From positions 124,001-188,000 of the forward strand of contig NZ_JAIVAI010000003.1 of assembly GCF_020171525.1 (NCBI RefSeq): a stretch of DNA of 64,000 nucleotides, written 5' to 3'. This stretch comes from Halobacillus yeomjeoni (GTDB taxonomy: Bacteria; Bacillota; Bacilli; Bacillales; Halobacillaceae). A program made the position numbers and the translations under genes. Position 1 is the stretch's first letter. Every line of letters starts with the position of its first letter. Shown one piece after another: positions 10,688-20,041 of this stretch. The notes under the pieces are model-generated. The model saw only the letters and a list, made by a program, of their open reading frames with translations. It ran no database searches and had not been told where the DNA came from.

Positions 10688-11695
10688 TTACAGTCCTTGG
10701 TTCTTGATGTAAACAGCTAGGTCTACACAACGGTTGGAATAACCAGTTTCGTTGTCATACCAAGAAACAACTTTTACCATGTTGTCTTCTAGAGTAAGAG
10801 TAGATAGACCATCGATGATGGAAGAGTGAGTGTTTCCGTTGTAGTCAGTGGAAACTAGAGGCTCATCACTGTAGCCAAGGATTCCTTTAAGGTTACCTTC
10901 AGCTTCAGCTTTAAGCGCTTCGTTCACTTCTTCAGCTGTTACGTTCTTATCAAGTTCAGCAACGAAGTCTACGATGGATACGTTTGCTGTTGGAACACGC
11001 ATAGCCATACCGCTAAGCTTGCCATCAAGCTCTGGAAGAACTTTTGCAACTGCTTGAGCAGCACCTGTAGTTGTTGGGATGATGTTTTGAGCTGCTGCAC
11101 GCGCACGACGGTAGTCTTTGTGTGGCAGGTCAAGAATTTGCTGGTCGTTTGTGTAAGAGTGGACAGTAGTCATCATACCACGCTTAAGACCGAACTTCTG
11201 ATCAAGAACTTTAGCGTATGGTGCCAGGCAGTTCGTTGTGCAGGAAGCGTTTGAGATTACGTGGTGAGCATCTTTGTCATACTGATCTTCGTTAACACCC
11301 ATTACGATAGTAAGGTCTTCCTGCTTAGCTGGAGCAGAGATGATAACTTTCTTCGCACCTGCATCCATGTGTTTCTTCGCGTCGTCACGCTGAGTGAAAC
11401 GACCTGTAGATTCGATTACGATATCTACACCAAGATCTCCCCAACCAAGTTGAGCTGGATCTTTTTCAGAAAGAACTTTGATTTCTTTTCCACCTACGAT
11501 AAGGTTGTCACCGTTTGTTGAAACTTCTTGAGAAAGAGTTCCGTGTACAGTGTCGTATTGTAGTAGGTGAGCTAGCATATTCGCGTCAGTAAGGTCGTTG
11601 ACCGCCACTACTTCTACGTTTTCATTGTTCAAAGCAGCACGGAAAACATTACGTCCGATACGACCAAAACCGTTAATTCCAATTCTTACAGTCAT
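10688..11695 (-). CDS. gap: Glyceraldehyde-3-phosphate dehydrogenase, glycolytic type
   Basis: NAD-dependent oxidation of glyceraldehyde 3-phosphate to 1,3-bisphosphoglycerate. The 335 residues start with the Rossmann motif GINGFGRIGR; the catalytic Cys152 is in SNASCTTNCLAP and the substrate motif WYDNETGYS is present. GGAGG lies 8-9 bases upstream of the ATG. It follows cggR by 37 bases, the arrangement of the B. subtilis gapA operon, so it is the glycolytic rather than the gluconeogenic isozyme. The stem-loop after it suggests a separately stable gap mRNA. Confidence 0.97.
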   Translation of the reverse strand: MTVRIGINGFGRIGRNVFRAALNNENVEVVAVNDLTDANMLAHLLQYDTVHGTLSQEVSTNGDNLIVGGKEIKVLSEKDPAQLGWGDLGVDIVIESTGRFTQRDDAKKHMDAGAKKVIISAPAKQEDLTIVMGVNEDQYDKDAHHVISNASCTTNCLAPYAKVLDQKFGLKRGMMTTVHSYTNDQQILDLPHKDYRRARAAAQNIIPTTTGAAQAVAKVLPELDGKLSGMAMRVPTANVSIVDFVAELDKNVTAEEVNEALKAEAEGNLKGILGYSDEPLVSTDYNGNTHSSIIDGLSTLTLEDNMVKVVSWYDNETGYSNRCVDLAVYIKNQGL

Positions 11696-11732
11696 GCAAA
11701 ATTCCTCCTTAGAATGTATAAAAAAGATTTAT

Positions 11733-12761
11733 TTAAAGGGAATGCTCCCTTATTAACTCTTGTGCAGCACCTTCATCGGTGATCAGGACATTGCTCTGTC
11801 CCGGTTGAAAATAAGATGCAATGGCTTGAGCTTTCGTATGACCACCCGCGACCGTAATCACATGTCTTGCATGCTTCAAGTCTTCGAGTTGAAGACCTAC
11901 CGTACGGACTTTATGAACGATTTCACCTTTGGTATTGAAATAATATCCGAAGGCTTCTCCCACGGCCTGGCGTTCTTTGATGATCTCCAGCTGTTTAGCT
12001 GACGTTTTTCTTCGTTCAGCCATCGTCAGAGCATCACCGACGCCATGGATGACGATTTCTGCATTGCGGATGATATCAAGAACCTCTTTTATTGAAGGTT
12101 CCTCTATGATCGTCTGATATGATTCTTCACTTAATGGGTCAGGAACATACAACAATCGATATTCTCCACGAGCTTTTTTCGCCATTTCGGCACAAATGGT
12201 ATTCGCTTGATTTTCTACTCGTTCTCCCAGTCCACCTCGGGCAGGTACGAACAAGCAGCGGTCCGCGCCGGTTAATGGAGTCATCGCACCAGCAACTGCA
12301 GCCATCGTCGTTCCACCTGTGATGGCAATGGCTTCACCGGCTGCCAGATGCCCTTTCAAATACTGGACGCAGGCTCTTCCCATTTCATGTTTTACCCAAT
12401 CGAGCTGATCGCTATCTCCTGGAACAACAACGACGTGGTCTAGCTTTAATTTATCCTTTAATTGCTGTTCCAAAACCTTGACTCCTGTTACATCCTTGAT
12501 GAACTCAGCAAGTTGTTCAAGAATATTTTGGCCTTCATACGTCAAATGCATGCCCCTGGAAGTCACTTCCACGGCCCCTTGCTTATTCAGGAAATCCACT
12601 TCACTTCGAACTGTACGTTCAGCGAGATCCATGTTTTCAGACAAAGCACGGCGGCCTACAGGCTCCATGATTTGAATGAAGTGCAACAGTTGATAACGGC
12701 GTTGCATAATGTCCAAGACATCAGGGAACAATTTCTTTTGTAAGTCGATCAACGCTCGCAT
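11733..12761 (-). CDS. cggR: Central glycolytic genes regulator CggR
   Basis: SorC/DeoR-family repressor of the operon it heads; in B. subtilis fructose-1,6-bisphosphate relieves repression. The 342 residues comprise an N-terminal winged helix-turn-helix (about 20-85, VGRRALSENMDLAERTVRSEVDFL) and a sugar-phosphate-binding domain (about 90-340) with GDSDQ, AITGGTTMAAVAG, ARGGLGERVENQANTI and VTVAGGHTKAQAI. A matching operator lies 39 bases upstream of its start, which supports autoregulation of cggR-gap-pgk-tpiA-gpmI-eno. Identification rests on sequence and gene order. Confidence 0.95.
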   Translation of the reverse strand: MRALIDLQKKLFPDVLDIMQRRYQLLHFIQIMEPVGRRALSENMDLAERTVRSEVDFLNKQGAVEVTSRGMHLTYEGQNILEQLAEFIKDVTGVKVLEQQLKDKLKLDHVVVVPGDSDQLDWVKHEMGRACVQYLKGHLAAGEAIAITGGTTMAAVAGAMTPLTGADRCLFVPARGGLGERVENQANTICAEMAKKARGEYRLLYVPDPLSEESYQTIIEEPSIKEVLDIIRNAEIVIHGVGDALTMAERRKTSAKQLEIIKERQAVGEAFGYYFNTKGEIVHKVRTVGLQLEDLKHARHVITVAGGHTKAQAIASYFQPGQSNVLITDEGAAQELIREHSL

Positions 12762-12799
12762 GAAAAAGCTCCTTTAACTCAAATTCACCATTACCTCCG

Positions 12800-12835
12800 G
12801 GATATTTATGTCCCAGCTAGTCATATTCTGTCCCG
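12800..12835 (-). promoter_or_regulatory. CggR operator
   Basis: On the minus strand: CGGGAC-N6-TGAC-N4-TGGGAC-N6-ATCC. This follows the B. subtilis CggR operator architecture (CGGGAC-N6-TGTC-N4-CGGGAC-N6-TGTC, recalled from the literature) with mismatches mainly in the second half. It lies between a possible promoter (TTGCGT-N17-TAATAT, minus strand, within about 12860-12893) and the cggR start, as expected for a roadblock or repressor site. Confidence 0.8.
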
Positions 12836-12900
12836 CCAGCTGCAAAAAAATATCCTTTTCACTTTTTCATATTAACAGTGGGGGGACGGGCACGCAAGCA

Positions 12901-13149
12901 TTAGCCCCCGTTTTTTTTATGTAACCGTTTTTCTAAAGATAAATAATCAATTGCCTCATACCCGATCTCCTCTCCATTCACTACAAGGACCGGGACTTCA
13001 AACATATACTTCTCTAACAGCCGATCATCCTGTTCGATATCCACTTCTTCAAGGTCTATTTCATAACTGGATGCCATCAAACCGACAAGGCTCTCGACTT
13101 CGTCACATAATGGGCATTGTTTTTTAGTATACATAACGATCGTATTCAA
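12901..13149 (-). CDS. Glutaredoxin-family protein
   Basis: An 82-residue thioredoxin-fold protein with a CPLC redox motif after the first strand (VMYTKKQCPLCDEV) and a cis-Pro loop (FEVPVLVVNGEEI). Its role is probably thiol-disulphide exchange, but the partner is unknown; it resembles the DUF836-type small glutaredoxin-like proteins. It is just upstream of cggR on the same strand, with 139 bases between that hold the CggR operator, so the two are probably regulated separately. Confidence 0.85.
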   Translation of the reverse strand: MNTIVMYTKKQCPLCDEVESLVGLMASSYEIDLEEVDIEQDDRLLEKYMFEVPVLVVNGEEIGYEAIDYLSLEKRLHKKNGG

Positions 13150-13191
13150 TCATCTGACCTCCTTGCCATCGGTTCACATTATAAATGGTAC

Positions 13192-13224
13192 AAAAAAAGA
13201 ACACGTTTAGGAAGCGTGTTCTTG
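13192..13224 (-). terminator. Terminator of the small ORF 13207-13431
   Basis: AAGAACACG and its complement enclose a 9-base loop; seven T follow on the minus strand. The end of the ORF is inside the stem. Confidence 0.85.
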
Positions 13225-13431
13225 TTTATCATAAAAACCATTCTCTATTTTAAGCTCTCTTTTCTGTAAAAATTCGAGTAACTCTTCGCACGCATAATGT
13301 CTTCGTGTCCGTTTAAGAGATTCATAATTGAACGACAGCTTCAATTGTTGCTGCATATCGAAAACATGAATCCGGCGATCTTCAGAAATGAGTTCTGTTG
13401 CCAACAATTTGTAACGGATTATATTCTTCAT
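13207..13431 (-). CDS. Hypothetical small basic protein (74 aa)
   Basis: I do not recognise this family. From ATG 13431 (MKNIIRYKLLATEL), with AAAAGGAGTG about 6 bases upstream, the product is 74 residues, charged, without signal or membrane segments, with a probable helical C-terminal half (YACEELLEFLQKRELKIE). A longer frame to 13515 has no ribosome site. A strong terminator overlaps its stop, so it is probably a real single gene. Nothing in the context suggests a function. Confidence 0.6.
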   Translation of the reverse strand: MKNIIRYKLLATELISEDRRIHVFDMQQQLKLSFNYESLKRTRRHYACEELLEFLQKRELKIENGFYDKQEHAS

Positions 13432-13589
13432 AGACACTCCTTTTCTTATACCTGAGCGAAAAGTCTGATTATTTCGTATATTATAACACATGTACTCACT
13501 TGTGAAAACTACCATAATATAATCGTTTATTTAAGCTATCGAAATCTATGAGGGAATGAAAAATTGAACTTCAAGCATCCTGGAGCACA

Positions 13590-13707
13590 GGGGCGTCAGG
13601 GAAGGGGGAGACTTTCACGGGAAATGGAAACAGGCTCTGGCCCCACAGGGCTTCAGCCCGAGGGAGTTTGCCGGTTCCTCCGCAGGAAAGCGGATCCTTT
13701 CCATAAT
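13590..13707 (+). repeat. Degenerate structured repeat unit E
   Basis: The order of boxes matches units A2 and B2: GACTTTCACGGGAAATGG, GGCTCTGGCCCC, a GGCTTCAGCC hairpin, GAGGGAG and TCCGCAGGAAAGCGG. The outer arms are poorly paired, so it is an old or divergent member. It fills most of the interval between the small ORF and tRNA-Arg (13432-13929); I see no gene there. Confidence 0.5.
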
Positions 13708-13885
13708 TTGCTTCGGAATCTTCTTAGTTATTAGAGTGAAAAAGATATAACACCCTTATTAATTAGTTGTGAACCTATAAAATGGATGTTGAGCTTATCA
13801 AAAACTTAGGGTGGATTTAGAACACAGAGGTGTGTTAGCACTTTAGATTCGGAGAGGGAAATAAACAGCAGATTTTAATAGAACC

Positions 13886-13919
13886 AAAAAAGCTTCTCTG
13901 TCTTTGACAGAGAAGCTTC
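13886..13919 (-). terminator. Terminator downstream of tRNA-Arg
   Basis: AAGCTTCTCTGTC and its complement with a 3-base loop, followed on the minus strand by six T, 11 bases after the tRNA end. Confidence 0.92.
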
Positions 13920-13929
13920 TTTGAATCAG

Positions 13930-14005
13930 CGCGCCCGGAGGGATTCGAACCCCCGACAGACGTGGTACCGGAAACCACCGCTCTATCCGACTGAGCTACG
14001 GGCGC
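13930..14005 (-). tRNA. tRNA-Arg (anticodon CCG)
   Basis: The minus strand folds into a complete cloverleaf of 76 nt: acceptor GCGCCCG/CGGGCGC, D arm with AGCTCAGTCGGATAGAGC, anticodon stem GTGGT/ACCAC with loop TTCCGGT, and T arm GGGGG-TTCGAAT-CCCTC. Anticodon CCG reads the Arg codon CGG. CCA is not encoded. A terminator follows directly, so it is a single-gene transcript. Confidence 0.95.
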
Positions 14006-14175
14006 AAATTGACATGCATTTAATATTATAGGGATGATACTAAAAAAAAGCAATAGATTTAAAGAAAATAAACGCCAGAGCAGCTGAGAAATTTTTCTAT
14101 TCTATCTATGTTTATCTAAATATTTTTAGGGAATGATGGTAGCAGGTGTTCTGAGAAAAAGGTCGATTGTTTTTG

Positions 14176-14205
14176 TTTGACCTTCATTGACCTTAATTGT
14201 ATGAT
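14176..14205 (+). promoter_or_regulatory. clpP promoter overlapped by a CtsR operator
   Basis: A sigma-A type promoter TTGACC (14177-14182), 17-bp spacer, TATGAT (14200-14205). The heptad direct repeat TTTGACCTTCATTGACCTT (14176-14194) is the reverse of AGGTCAA-TGA-AGGTCAAA, matching the CtsR consensus. The overlap with the -35 box implies repression by CtsR and induction by heat or protein-folding stress. Confidence 0.88.
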
Positions 14206-14250
14206 AAATGTATTCCATCAAATTTCAATTGATGATAAGGAGGAAATCAC

Positions 14251-14841
14251 ATGAATTTAGTCCCTACAGTAATTGAACAGACAAATCGCGGAGAGCGTGC
14301 TTACGATATTTACTCCCGCTTACTTAAAGACCGTATCATCATGCTTGGGAGCCCGATTGATGACAACATCTCAAACTCCGTTGTCGCGCAATTGTTGTTC
14401 CTGGCAGCAGATGATCCGGAAAAAGACATTTCCTTGTACATCAACTCTCCCGGCGGCTCTATCACAGCTGGTATGGCCATCTACGATACTATGCAGTTCA
14501 TCAAGCCGAATGTATCTACCATCTGTACAGGTATGGCAGCATCCATGGGTGCTTTCCTGCTGAACGCTGGAGAGCCTGGTAAACGTTATGCTTTACCTAA
14601 CAGTGAAGTCATGATTCACCAACCTCTTGGCGGTACCCAGGGACAGGCTTCAGATATCGAAATTCACGCAAAACGAATCATCAAGATGCGTGAGAAGCTG
14701 AACAAAATCCTTGCAGAACGCACAGGGCAGCCTATCGAAGTCATCGAACGTGATACGGATCGTGACAACTTCATGTCTGCACACGAAGCTGTAGATTATG
14801 GCTTAATCGATAAGGTTATGGAAAAAACTACAGATAAATAA
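14251..14841 (+). CDS. clpP: ATP-dependent Clp protease proteolytic subunit
   Basis: Serine protease that forms the tetradecameric chamber working with ClpC, ClpX or ClpE. The 196 residues carry the complete triad Ser98 (GMAASMGAF), His123 (MIHQPLGG) and Asp172. An AAGGAGG site lies 8 bases before the ATG. It is a single gene between its own CtsR-controlled promoter and a terminator, and the only plus-strand gene between ptsI and the SNF2 helicase. Confidence 0.98.
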   Translation: MNLVPTVIEQTNRGERAYDIYSRLLKDRIIMLGSPIDDNISNSVVAQLLFLAADDPEKDISLYINSPGGSITAGMAIYDTMQFIKPNVSTICTGMAASMGAFLLNAGEPGKRYALPNSEVMIHQPLGGTQGQASDIEIHAKRIIKMREKLNKILAERTGQPIEVIERDTDRDNFMSAHEAVDYGLIDKVMEKTTDK

Positions 14842-14845
14842 TCGA

Positions 14846-14876
14846 AAATCCGCTGCACCAGCAGCGGATTTTTTAT
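14846..14876 (+). terminator. clpP terminator
   Basis: AAATCCGCTGC/GCAGCGGATTT stem with a 4-base loop and a following T-tract, 5 bases after the stop. Confidence 0.93.
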
Positions 14877-14942
14877 TTGTACTCTTCACAATGAATATAA
14901 AACAAAAGTACGTTCATTTATTCACAAAACAGGGTGATAAAA

Positions 14943-15197
14943 TCACTCTGCTTTTACAAATGATTCCAACTTCTCCAATGCCTCTTCTTCGTCGCTGCCA
15001 TCAGCAATCAGCTTAATTTCTTCGCCTGTGCCTATGGCGAGGCTCATCAATCCCATAATACTTTTGGCATTGACTCTTTTTTCATCCTTTTCAATGAAAA
15101 CATCGGCATTGAAGCGGTTCGCTTCCTGCACGAATTGAGCTGCCGGTCTTGCTTGAAGACCTGTATCCAACTCTACGTTTATCGTCCGTTCAATCAT
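14943..15197 (-). CDS. crh: Catabolite repression HPr-like protein Crh
   Basis: An HPr paralogue of 84 residues. Position 15 is Gln instead of His (TGLQARPA), so it cannot carry phosphate for sugar transport, while Ser46 is kept (KSIMGLMS), the site of HprK. Crh(Ser-P) is a CcpA corepressor in Bacillus. It sits 130 bases after whiA, separated by a terminator, so unlike a simple yvcI-to-crh operon it may need its own promoter. A GGAGA ribosome site precedes the ATG. Confidence 0.96.
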   Translation of the reverse strand: MIERTINVELDTGLQARPAAQFVQEANRFNADVFIEKDEKRVNAKSIMGLMSLAIGTGEEIKLIADGSDEEEALEKLESFVKAE

Positions 15198-15258
15198 CGT
15201 TCATTCTCCTCTCATTCCTGCTCTGTGCCAATTTCGAAAGCGCATTCAAAACGCTCAA

Positions 15259-15286
15259 GAAAAACGCTCCCAAAGGGAGAGCGTTA
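15259..15286 (-). terminator. Terminator between whiA and crh
   Basis: AACGCTC/GAGCGTT stem with inner CC/GG pairs and a short loop; TTTTTCTT follows on the minus strand. It would end the yvcI-rapZ-glmR-whiA transcript before crh. Confidence 0.75.
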
Positions 15287-15327
15287 ATAATTGTTTACCA
15301 TTATAGCATGAATCCAACTTGAATACA

Positions 15328-16284
15328 TTAATTTCGAGAGCTTTCTGTAACTTCCCCTTTGCGGACCTTATCCGCGAATTCATCAATTTTTCTCAGTCTG
15401 TGATTGATTCCTGACTTACTGATAGGTGCTCCAGAAACATATTCCCCAAGTTCTTTCAAAGAGACATCCTGGTATTGAAGGCGGAGTGAAGCAATTTCCT
15501 GCAGCTTATCAGGCAGCGCATCCAATCCGACCGTACGCTCAATAAATTTGATATTTTCAACTTGTCGGAATGCGGCTCCGATTGTTTTATTCAAATTAGC
15601 TGTTTCACAGTTGACTAAACGGTTGACGGAATTACGCATATCACGGACGATCCGAACATCCTCGAATTTAAACAAGGCTTGATGAGCACCGATATTGCTG
15701 ATCAATTCTGTGATCTTTTCAGCTTCCTTCAAATAGGTAATGTACCCTTTTTTACGGACAAGCGTACGCGCCCTTAGTCCGAATTGATTCATAAGCTTAC
15801 ACAACGCTTCGTTGTGTTCCTCATCCGAAGAATAGATCTCCAGGTGATAGGAGGAGGTCTCTGGATTGTTCACAGACCCGCCGGCGAGGAAAGCGCCTCT
15901 CAGATAAGCACGCTTGCAGCATGTATCTTTCATATATTTTTCTGGAATATCTGGATTAATCGATAAAGGTCCATCCAGAATCTCCAAGTCATTTAAGACT
16001 TGATCCGCCTGTTCCTTCATCCTGACAATGTAAACATTGTTCTTTTTGAGGCGCATTTTCTTACGAACGAGCAGTTCAACAGGATAAGGATAGAGCTGTT
16101 TGATGAGCATGTAGATTCTTCTTGCGATGGCTGCATTTTCGGTTTGAATATCCAGAATATATTCTCTATTGGATAAAGAAAAGGTCCCGTTCATACGGAC
16201 AAGAGCTGCCAGCTCCGATTCCATACAGCATGACTCTGCTTCTACGTTTGTCAGTTCTTTTTTGATCTCTGATGCAAATGACAT
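15328..16284 (-). CDS. whiA: Sporulation/division regulator WhiA
   Basis: WhiA homologue (318 residues): an N-terminal LAGLIDADG homing-endonuclease-like fold ([19 protein letters not shown], about 120-140) and a C-terminal helix-turn-helix ([25 protein letters not shown], about 275-300). In Bacillus it binds DNA and affects division and chromosome segregation rather than acting as a nuclease. I take ATG 16284 ([11 protein letters not shown]), which has a GGGGG site upstream; the frame extends to 16314 without a better site. It starts 33 bases after glmR and belongs to the rapZ-glmR-whiA block. Confidence 0.95.
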   Translation of the reverse strand: MSFASEIKKELTNVEAESCCMESELAALVRMNGTFSLSNREYILDIQTENAAIARRIYMLIKQLYPYPVELLVRKKMRLKKNNVYIVRMKEQADQVLNDLEILDGPLSINPDIPEKYMKDTCCKRAYLRGAFLAGGSVNNPETSSYHLEIYSSDEEHNEALCKLMNQFGLRARTLVRKKGYITYLKEAEKITELISNIGAHQALFKFEDVRIVRDMRNSVNRLVNCETANLNKTIGAAFRQVENIKFIERTVGLDALPDKLQEIASLRLQYQDVSLKELGEYVSGAPISKSGINHRLRKIDEFADKVRKGEVTESSRN

Positions 16285-16317
16285 AGATGTACACCCCCTC
16301 TGACCACAAGTCACCTT

Positions 16318-17271
16318 TTAAAGCATCGAATATAAAAGATTGGATAATTTATCTGTATCGTGACGTAACATCGTTTGACTATGGTCTATAATGTCCTCTT
16401 CAATGATTTCGATTCCCATTGACCTGAGACGATCAATGTCATACACGACCGGTTCAGCCTTTTCTTTTGCATAAACACTCTTCATTCCTTGGTCGATCGG
16501 TTTATTATGAACAATAATGGAATTGATGACTCCAGTACCGATGTGGTCCACCAAGGCTTGCAAATGATCGGCAGCCGTGTACCCTGAAGTTTCCCCTTTT
16601 TGGGTCATTACATTGCACACATAAGTAACTTTAGCTTTCGTGTCCTTCAAAGCTTCCCCGATTTGAGGAATGATGATATTCGGTAAGATGCTTGTGTACA
16701 GACTGCCCGGCGCAATGACAATCAAATCTGCAGTCTTGATTGCATCGACCGCTTCAGGCAGAGGCTGCACTGGATTAGGACTGACAAAGACCCGTTTGAT
16801 TTTCTTATTCTGCTCGGGGATCTTCGATTCTCCAGTGACTACGGTCCCATCTTCCAACTCAGCATGAAGATTCATTGAATGATTGGCGATCGGGTAAATA
16901 TGACCTTTAACATTCAAGACTCTTGATATCTCTTTGATTCCTTTATAAAAATCTCCGGACATGGAAGCCATAGCGGCAAGCAGCAGATTTCCCATGGAGT
17001 GACCGGATAACCCGTTTCCATGGGCAAATCGATGCTGAAACAGTTCTAAAAGCATAGGTTCAGCATCCGATAAGGCAGCGACGACATTCCGAATATCGCC
17101 GGGAGCCGGAATGGCCAGTTCATTCCTGAGCCTGCCGGAACTACCACCATCATCTGCTACTGTGACAATCGCAGATAAATCCACCGGCAATTTTTTTAAC
17201 CCGCGCAGCAGCACAGGCATTCCTGTCCCACCGCCTATGACGACTACGCTGGGCTTTTTTGATTGAGCCAT
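16318..17271 (-). CDS. glmR: YvcK/GlmR, gluconeogenesis and cell-wall factor
   Basis: CofD-like UDP-sugar-binding protein of 317 residues. In B. subtilis YvcK (GlmR) binds UDP-GlcNAc and stimulates GlmS, and is needed on gluconeogenic carbon sources. Family motifs are VVIGGGTGMPVLLRGLK at the N-terminus, TVADDGGSSGRLR, PGDIRN, GNLLLAAM and APGSLYTSILPN. It starts 3 bases after the rapZ stop, so the two are cotranslated. No phosphotransferase function should be assumed from the CofD name. Confidence 0.94.
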   Translation of the reverse strand: MAQSKKPSVVVIGGGTGMPVLLRGLKKLPVDLSAIVTVADDGGSSGRLRNELAIPAPGDIRNVVAALSDAEPMLLELFQHRFAHGNGLSGHSMGNLLLAAMASMSGDFYKGIKEISRVLNVKGHIYPIANHSMNLHAELEDGTVVTGESKIPEQNKKIKRVFVSPNPVQPLPEAVDAIKTADLIVIAPGSLYTSILPNIIIPQIGEALKDTKAKVTYVCNVMTQKGETSGYTAADHLQALVDHIGTGVINSIIVHNKPIDQGMKSVYAKEKAEPVVYDIDRLRSMGIEIIEEDIIDHSQTMLRHDTDKLSNLLYSML

Positions 17272-17274
17272 CTG

Positions 17275-18159
17275 CTATTTCCCTTTCCTTTTCTCAATAT
17301 CCCGGTGCGTGACATGTGTGTTGAAATCACTGGAAAAGTACTCACCGAAATATTCAGCAAGAGCTACAGACCGGTGCTGGCCTCCTGTACATCCGATTGC
17401 TATGACAAGCTGGCTTTTTCCTTCCCTTTTATATTGAGGAAGCATGAATTGCAGCAAATCTTTCAATTTCTCCAGGAACTTCTGAGTATCTGACCATTTG
17501 AAGACATAAGAGGATACATCCGTATGAAGGCCCGTCAAATCCCTCATGTGTTCAACGTAGTGAGGATTCGGCAGGAAACGCACATCGAACATCAAATCCG
17601 CATCAATCGGTACCCCGTATTTAAACCCGAAAGAAACCATCTGGATGGAAAACACCTGTTGTTCTTTCTCACGATACTTTTCAATGATTTGTTCCCTCAG
17701 CGCTTTCGGCTTCAGGTTTGATGTATCAATGATCGTTTGAGAGCGTCCACGCAGTTCATCAAGCATCCTTCGCTCTTTACGGATTCCATCTAAAGGCAGC
17801 CCATCTTTAGCTAATGGATGAGACCTCCTCGTTTCCTTATAACGGGAGACCAGCGACTGATCATCTGCATCCAGGAAGAGTATATGTTCTTGTATCCAAT
17901 CTTCATTGCCTAGACGATCGAGCGAATCGAACAAGGATTCAAAGAACTCTCTCCCTCTCAAGTCCATCACTAAAGCTACGTTTTGGATATTGTTGCTGGA
18001 GTCTTTCATCAACTCTAAAAATTTAGGCAGTAAAGCGGGCGGAAGGTTGTCCACACAAAAAAAACCGAGGTCTTCAAAGCTTTGGACCGCTACGGTTTTC
18101 CCTGCTCCTGACATCCCAGTTATAATTACTAATTGAGTACTGTAAGCATCTTCAGGCAT
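17275..18159 (-). CDS. rapZ: RapZ/YvcJ nucleotide-binding protein
   Basis: A P-loop protein of 294 residues: Walker [12 protein letters not shown] near the N-terminus, DLRGREF, and the C-terminal YvcJ/RapZ signature [13 protein letters not shown]. In enterobacteria RapZ controls GlmZ RNA; in Bacillus YvcJ hydrolyses GTP and affects competence, with no known sRNA partner. The close link to glmR points to amino-sugar and cell-wall control as a shared theme (inference). It lies 16 bases after the NUDIX gene. Confidence 0.94.
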   Translation of the reverse strand: MPEDAYSTQLVIITGMSGAGKTVAVQSFEDLGFFCVDNLPPALLPKFLELMKDSSNNIQNVALVMDLRGREFFESLFDSLDRLGNEDWIQEHILFLDADDQSLVSRYKETRRSHPLAKDGLPLDGIRKERRMLDELRGRSQTIIDTSNLKPKALREQIIEKYREKEQQVFSIQMVSFGFKYGVPIDADLMFDVRFLPNPHYVEHMRDLTGLHTDVSSYVFKWSDTQKFLEKLKDLLQFMLPQYKREGKSQLVIAIGCTGGQHRSVALAEYFGEYFSSDFNTHVTHRDIEKRKGK

Positions 18160-18175
18160 AATCGATCGCTCCTCA

Positions 18176-18643
18176 TTAGTCGGGTCGGGACGGATCCATA
18201 TCCTGATCGATCAGTTTGAAATCCGTCGTATATACAAATGTTCCATAAATTTGTTCTTCACTGTTTAATATGTGTTTGAAGATATGACGGTCTCCTTCAG
18301 CCATAGGCTTTTGAAGGACTTCATCAACAGGAACCCACTCGAGTTCCCCCTCTTCGCTGACATCAAGAAGTTCTCCTGTATAACTTGTGCTGAAAAACGT
18401 AAACATCATCCACTCATGGGTCGTTTTCTCCCCATCACGCATGATGAATGTGAACGAACCTCTAAGCTCAGGCTGATCCACGGACAGGCCGGTTTCTTCC
18501 TTGAATTCCCGGACAGCAGAATCCTTGATATTTTCACCAGATTCCATTTTCCCACCTGGAGCTACATACCAGCCTCTTCTTGGTTTTTTCAACATGAGAA
18601 CATGGTCATCTACTTTTAGAATACAATTGGCTACACGTTGCAT
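18176..18643 (-). CDS. NUDIX hydrolase (YvcI-like)
   Basis: A 155-residue NUDIX protein, annotated in many Bacilli as an 8-oxo-dGTP diphosphatase, though the substrate is unproven. The complete NUDIX box is at residues 31-53 (G-x5-E-x7-REFKEETGL). GAGGTGA lies before the ATG. It is the first gene of the yvcI-rapZ-glmR-whiA block, as in B. subtilis, and is separated from trxB by a terminator. Confidence 0.92.
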   Translation of the reverse strand: MQRVANCILKVDDHVLMLKKPRRGWYVAPGGKMESGENIKDSAVREFKEETGLSVDQPELRGSFTFIMRDGEKTTHEWMMFTFFSTSYTGELLDVSEEGELEWVPVDEVLQKPMAEGDRHIFKHILNSEEQIYGTFVYTTDFKLIDQDMDPSRPD

Positions 18644-18742
18644 AAGCTGTCACCTCATTCTCTTTCCAGAGGACATCTCCCCTCATTATACACCGAATAG
18701 ATCGAACCCTACAATATTATGATTCATACTCCTGAAAATGCC

Positions 18743-18775
18743 CAAAAAAATAACACAGGTGAAAAGCACCTGTGC
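18743..18775 (-). terminator. trxB terminator
   Basis: CACAGGT/ACCTGTG stem with a 7-base loop; TTATTTTTTT follows on the minus strand. It lies about 100 bases beyond the trxB stop. Confidence 0.85.
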
Positions 18776-18874
18776 CAATAGAGATTCTATCTATTAAAGG
18801 GGGTCAATTAATCATCACCATTATAACGTAATAATATTTCACTCGTATTACAGAAGAGTTAAAATGTTATGACT

Positions 18875-19831
<957 letters not shown>

Positions 19832-19999
19832 TCATCAGCTCCTTGCTTTTCCAATAAACTTCTAACTTTTCATGTTCATATCATAGTAAATCATACGAAA
19901 ACCGTCCATTAATGTGCTTGAAAACTAGTCCAATGGGCCTGGATCCCATCAAAAACTTTCATGACAGGCTGGAATTGTTTTGATTTTCAAACATGCAAA

Positions 20000-20027
20000 A
20001 GGTTGAGAGGTACTCCTCCCAACCACC
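20000..20027 (-). terminator. Terminator after the TPR gene (end of the his transcript)
   Basis: GGTTGAGAGG/CCTCCCAACC stem (one mismatch) with a 4-base loop and CTTTTG on the minus strand. No terminator separates hisI from the TPR gene, so this may end the whole his operon. Confidence 0.7.
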
Positions 20028-20041
20028 TGCACAGTCTGTGA

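Noticed and set aside
13835-14053. 72-aa minus-strand ORF across tRNA-Arg
   Set aside because: It is a translation of the tRNA and its flanks (VAQSDRAVVSGTTSVGGSNPSGR-type string), a common false ORF.
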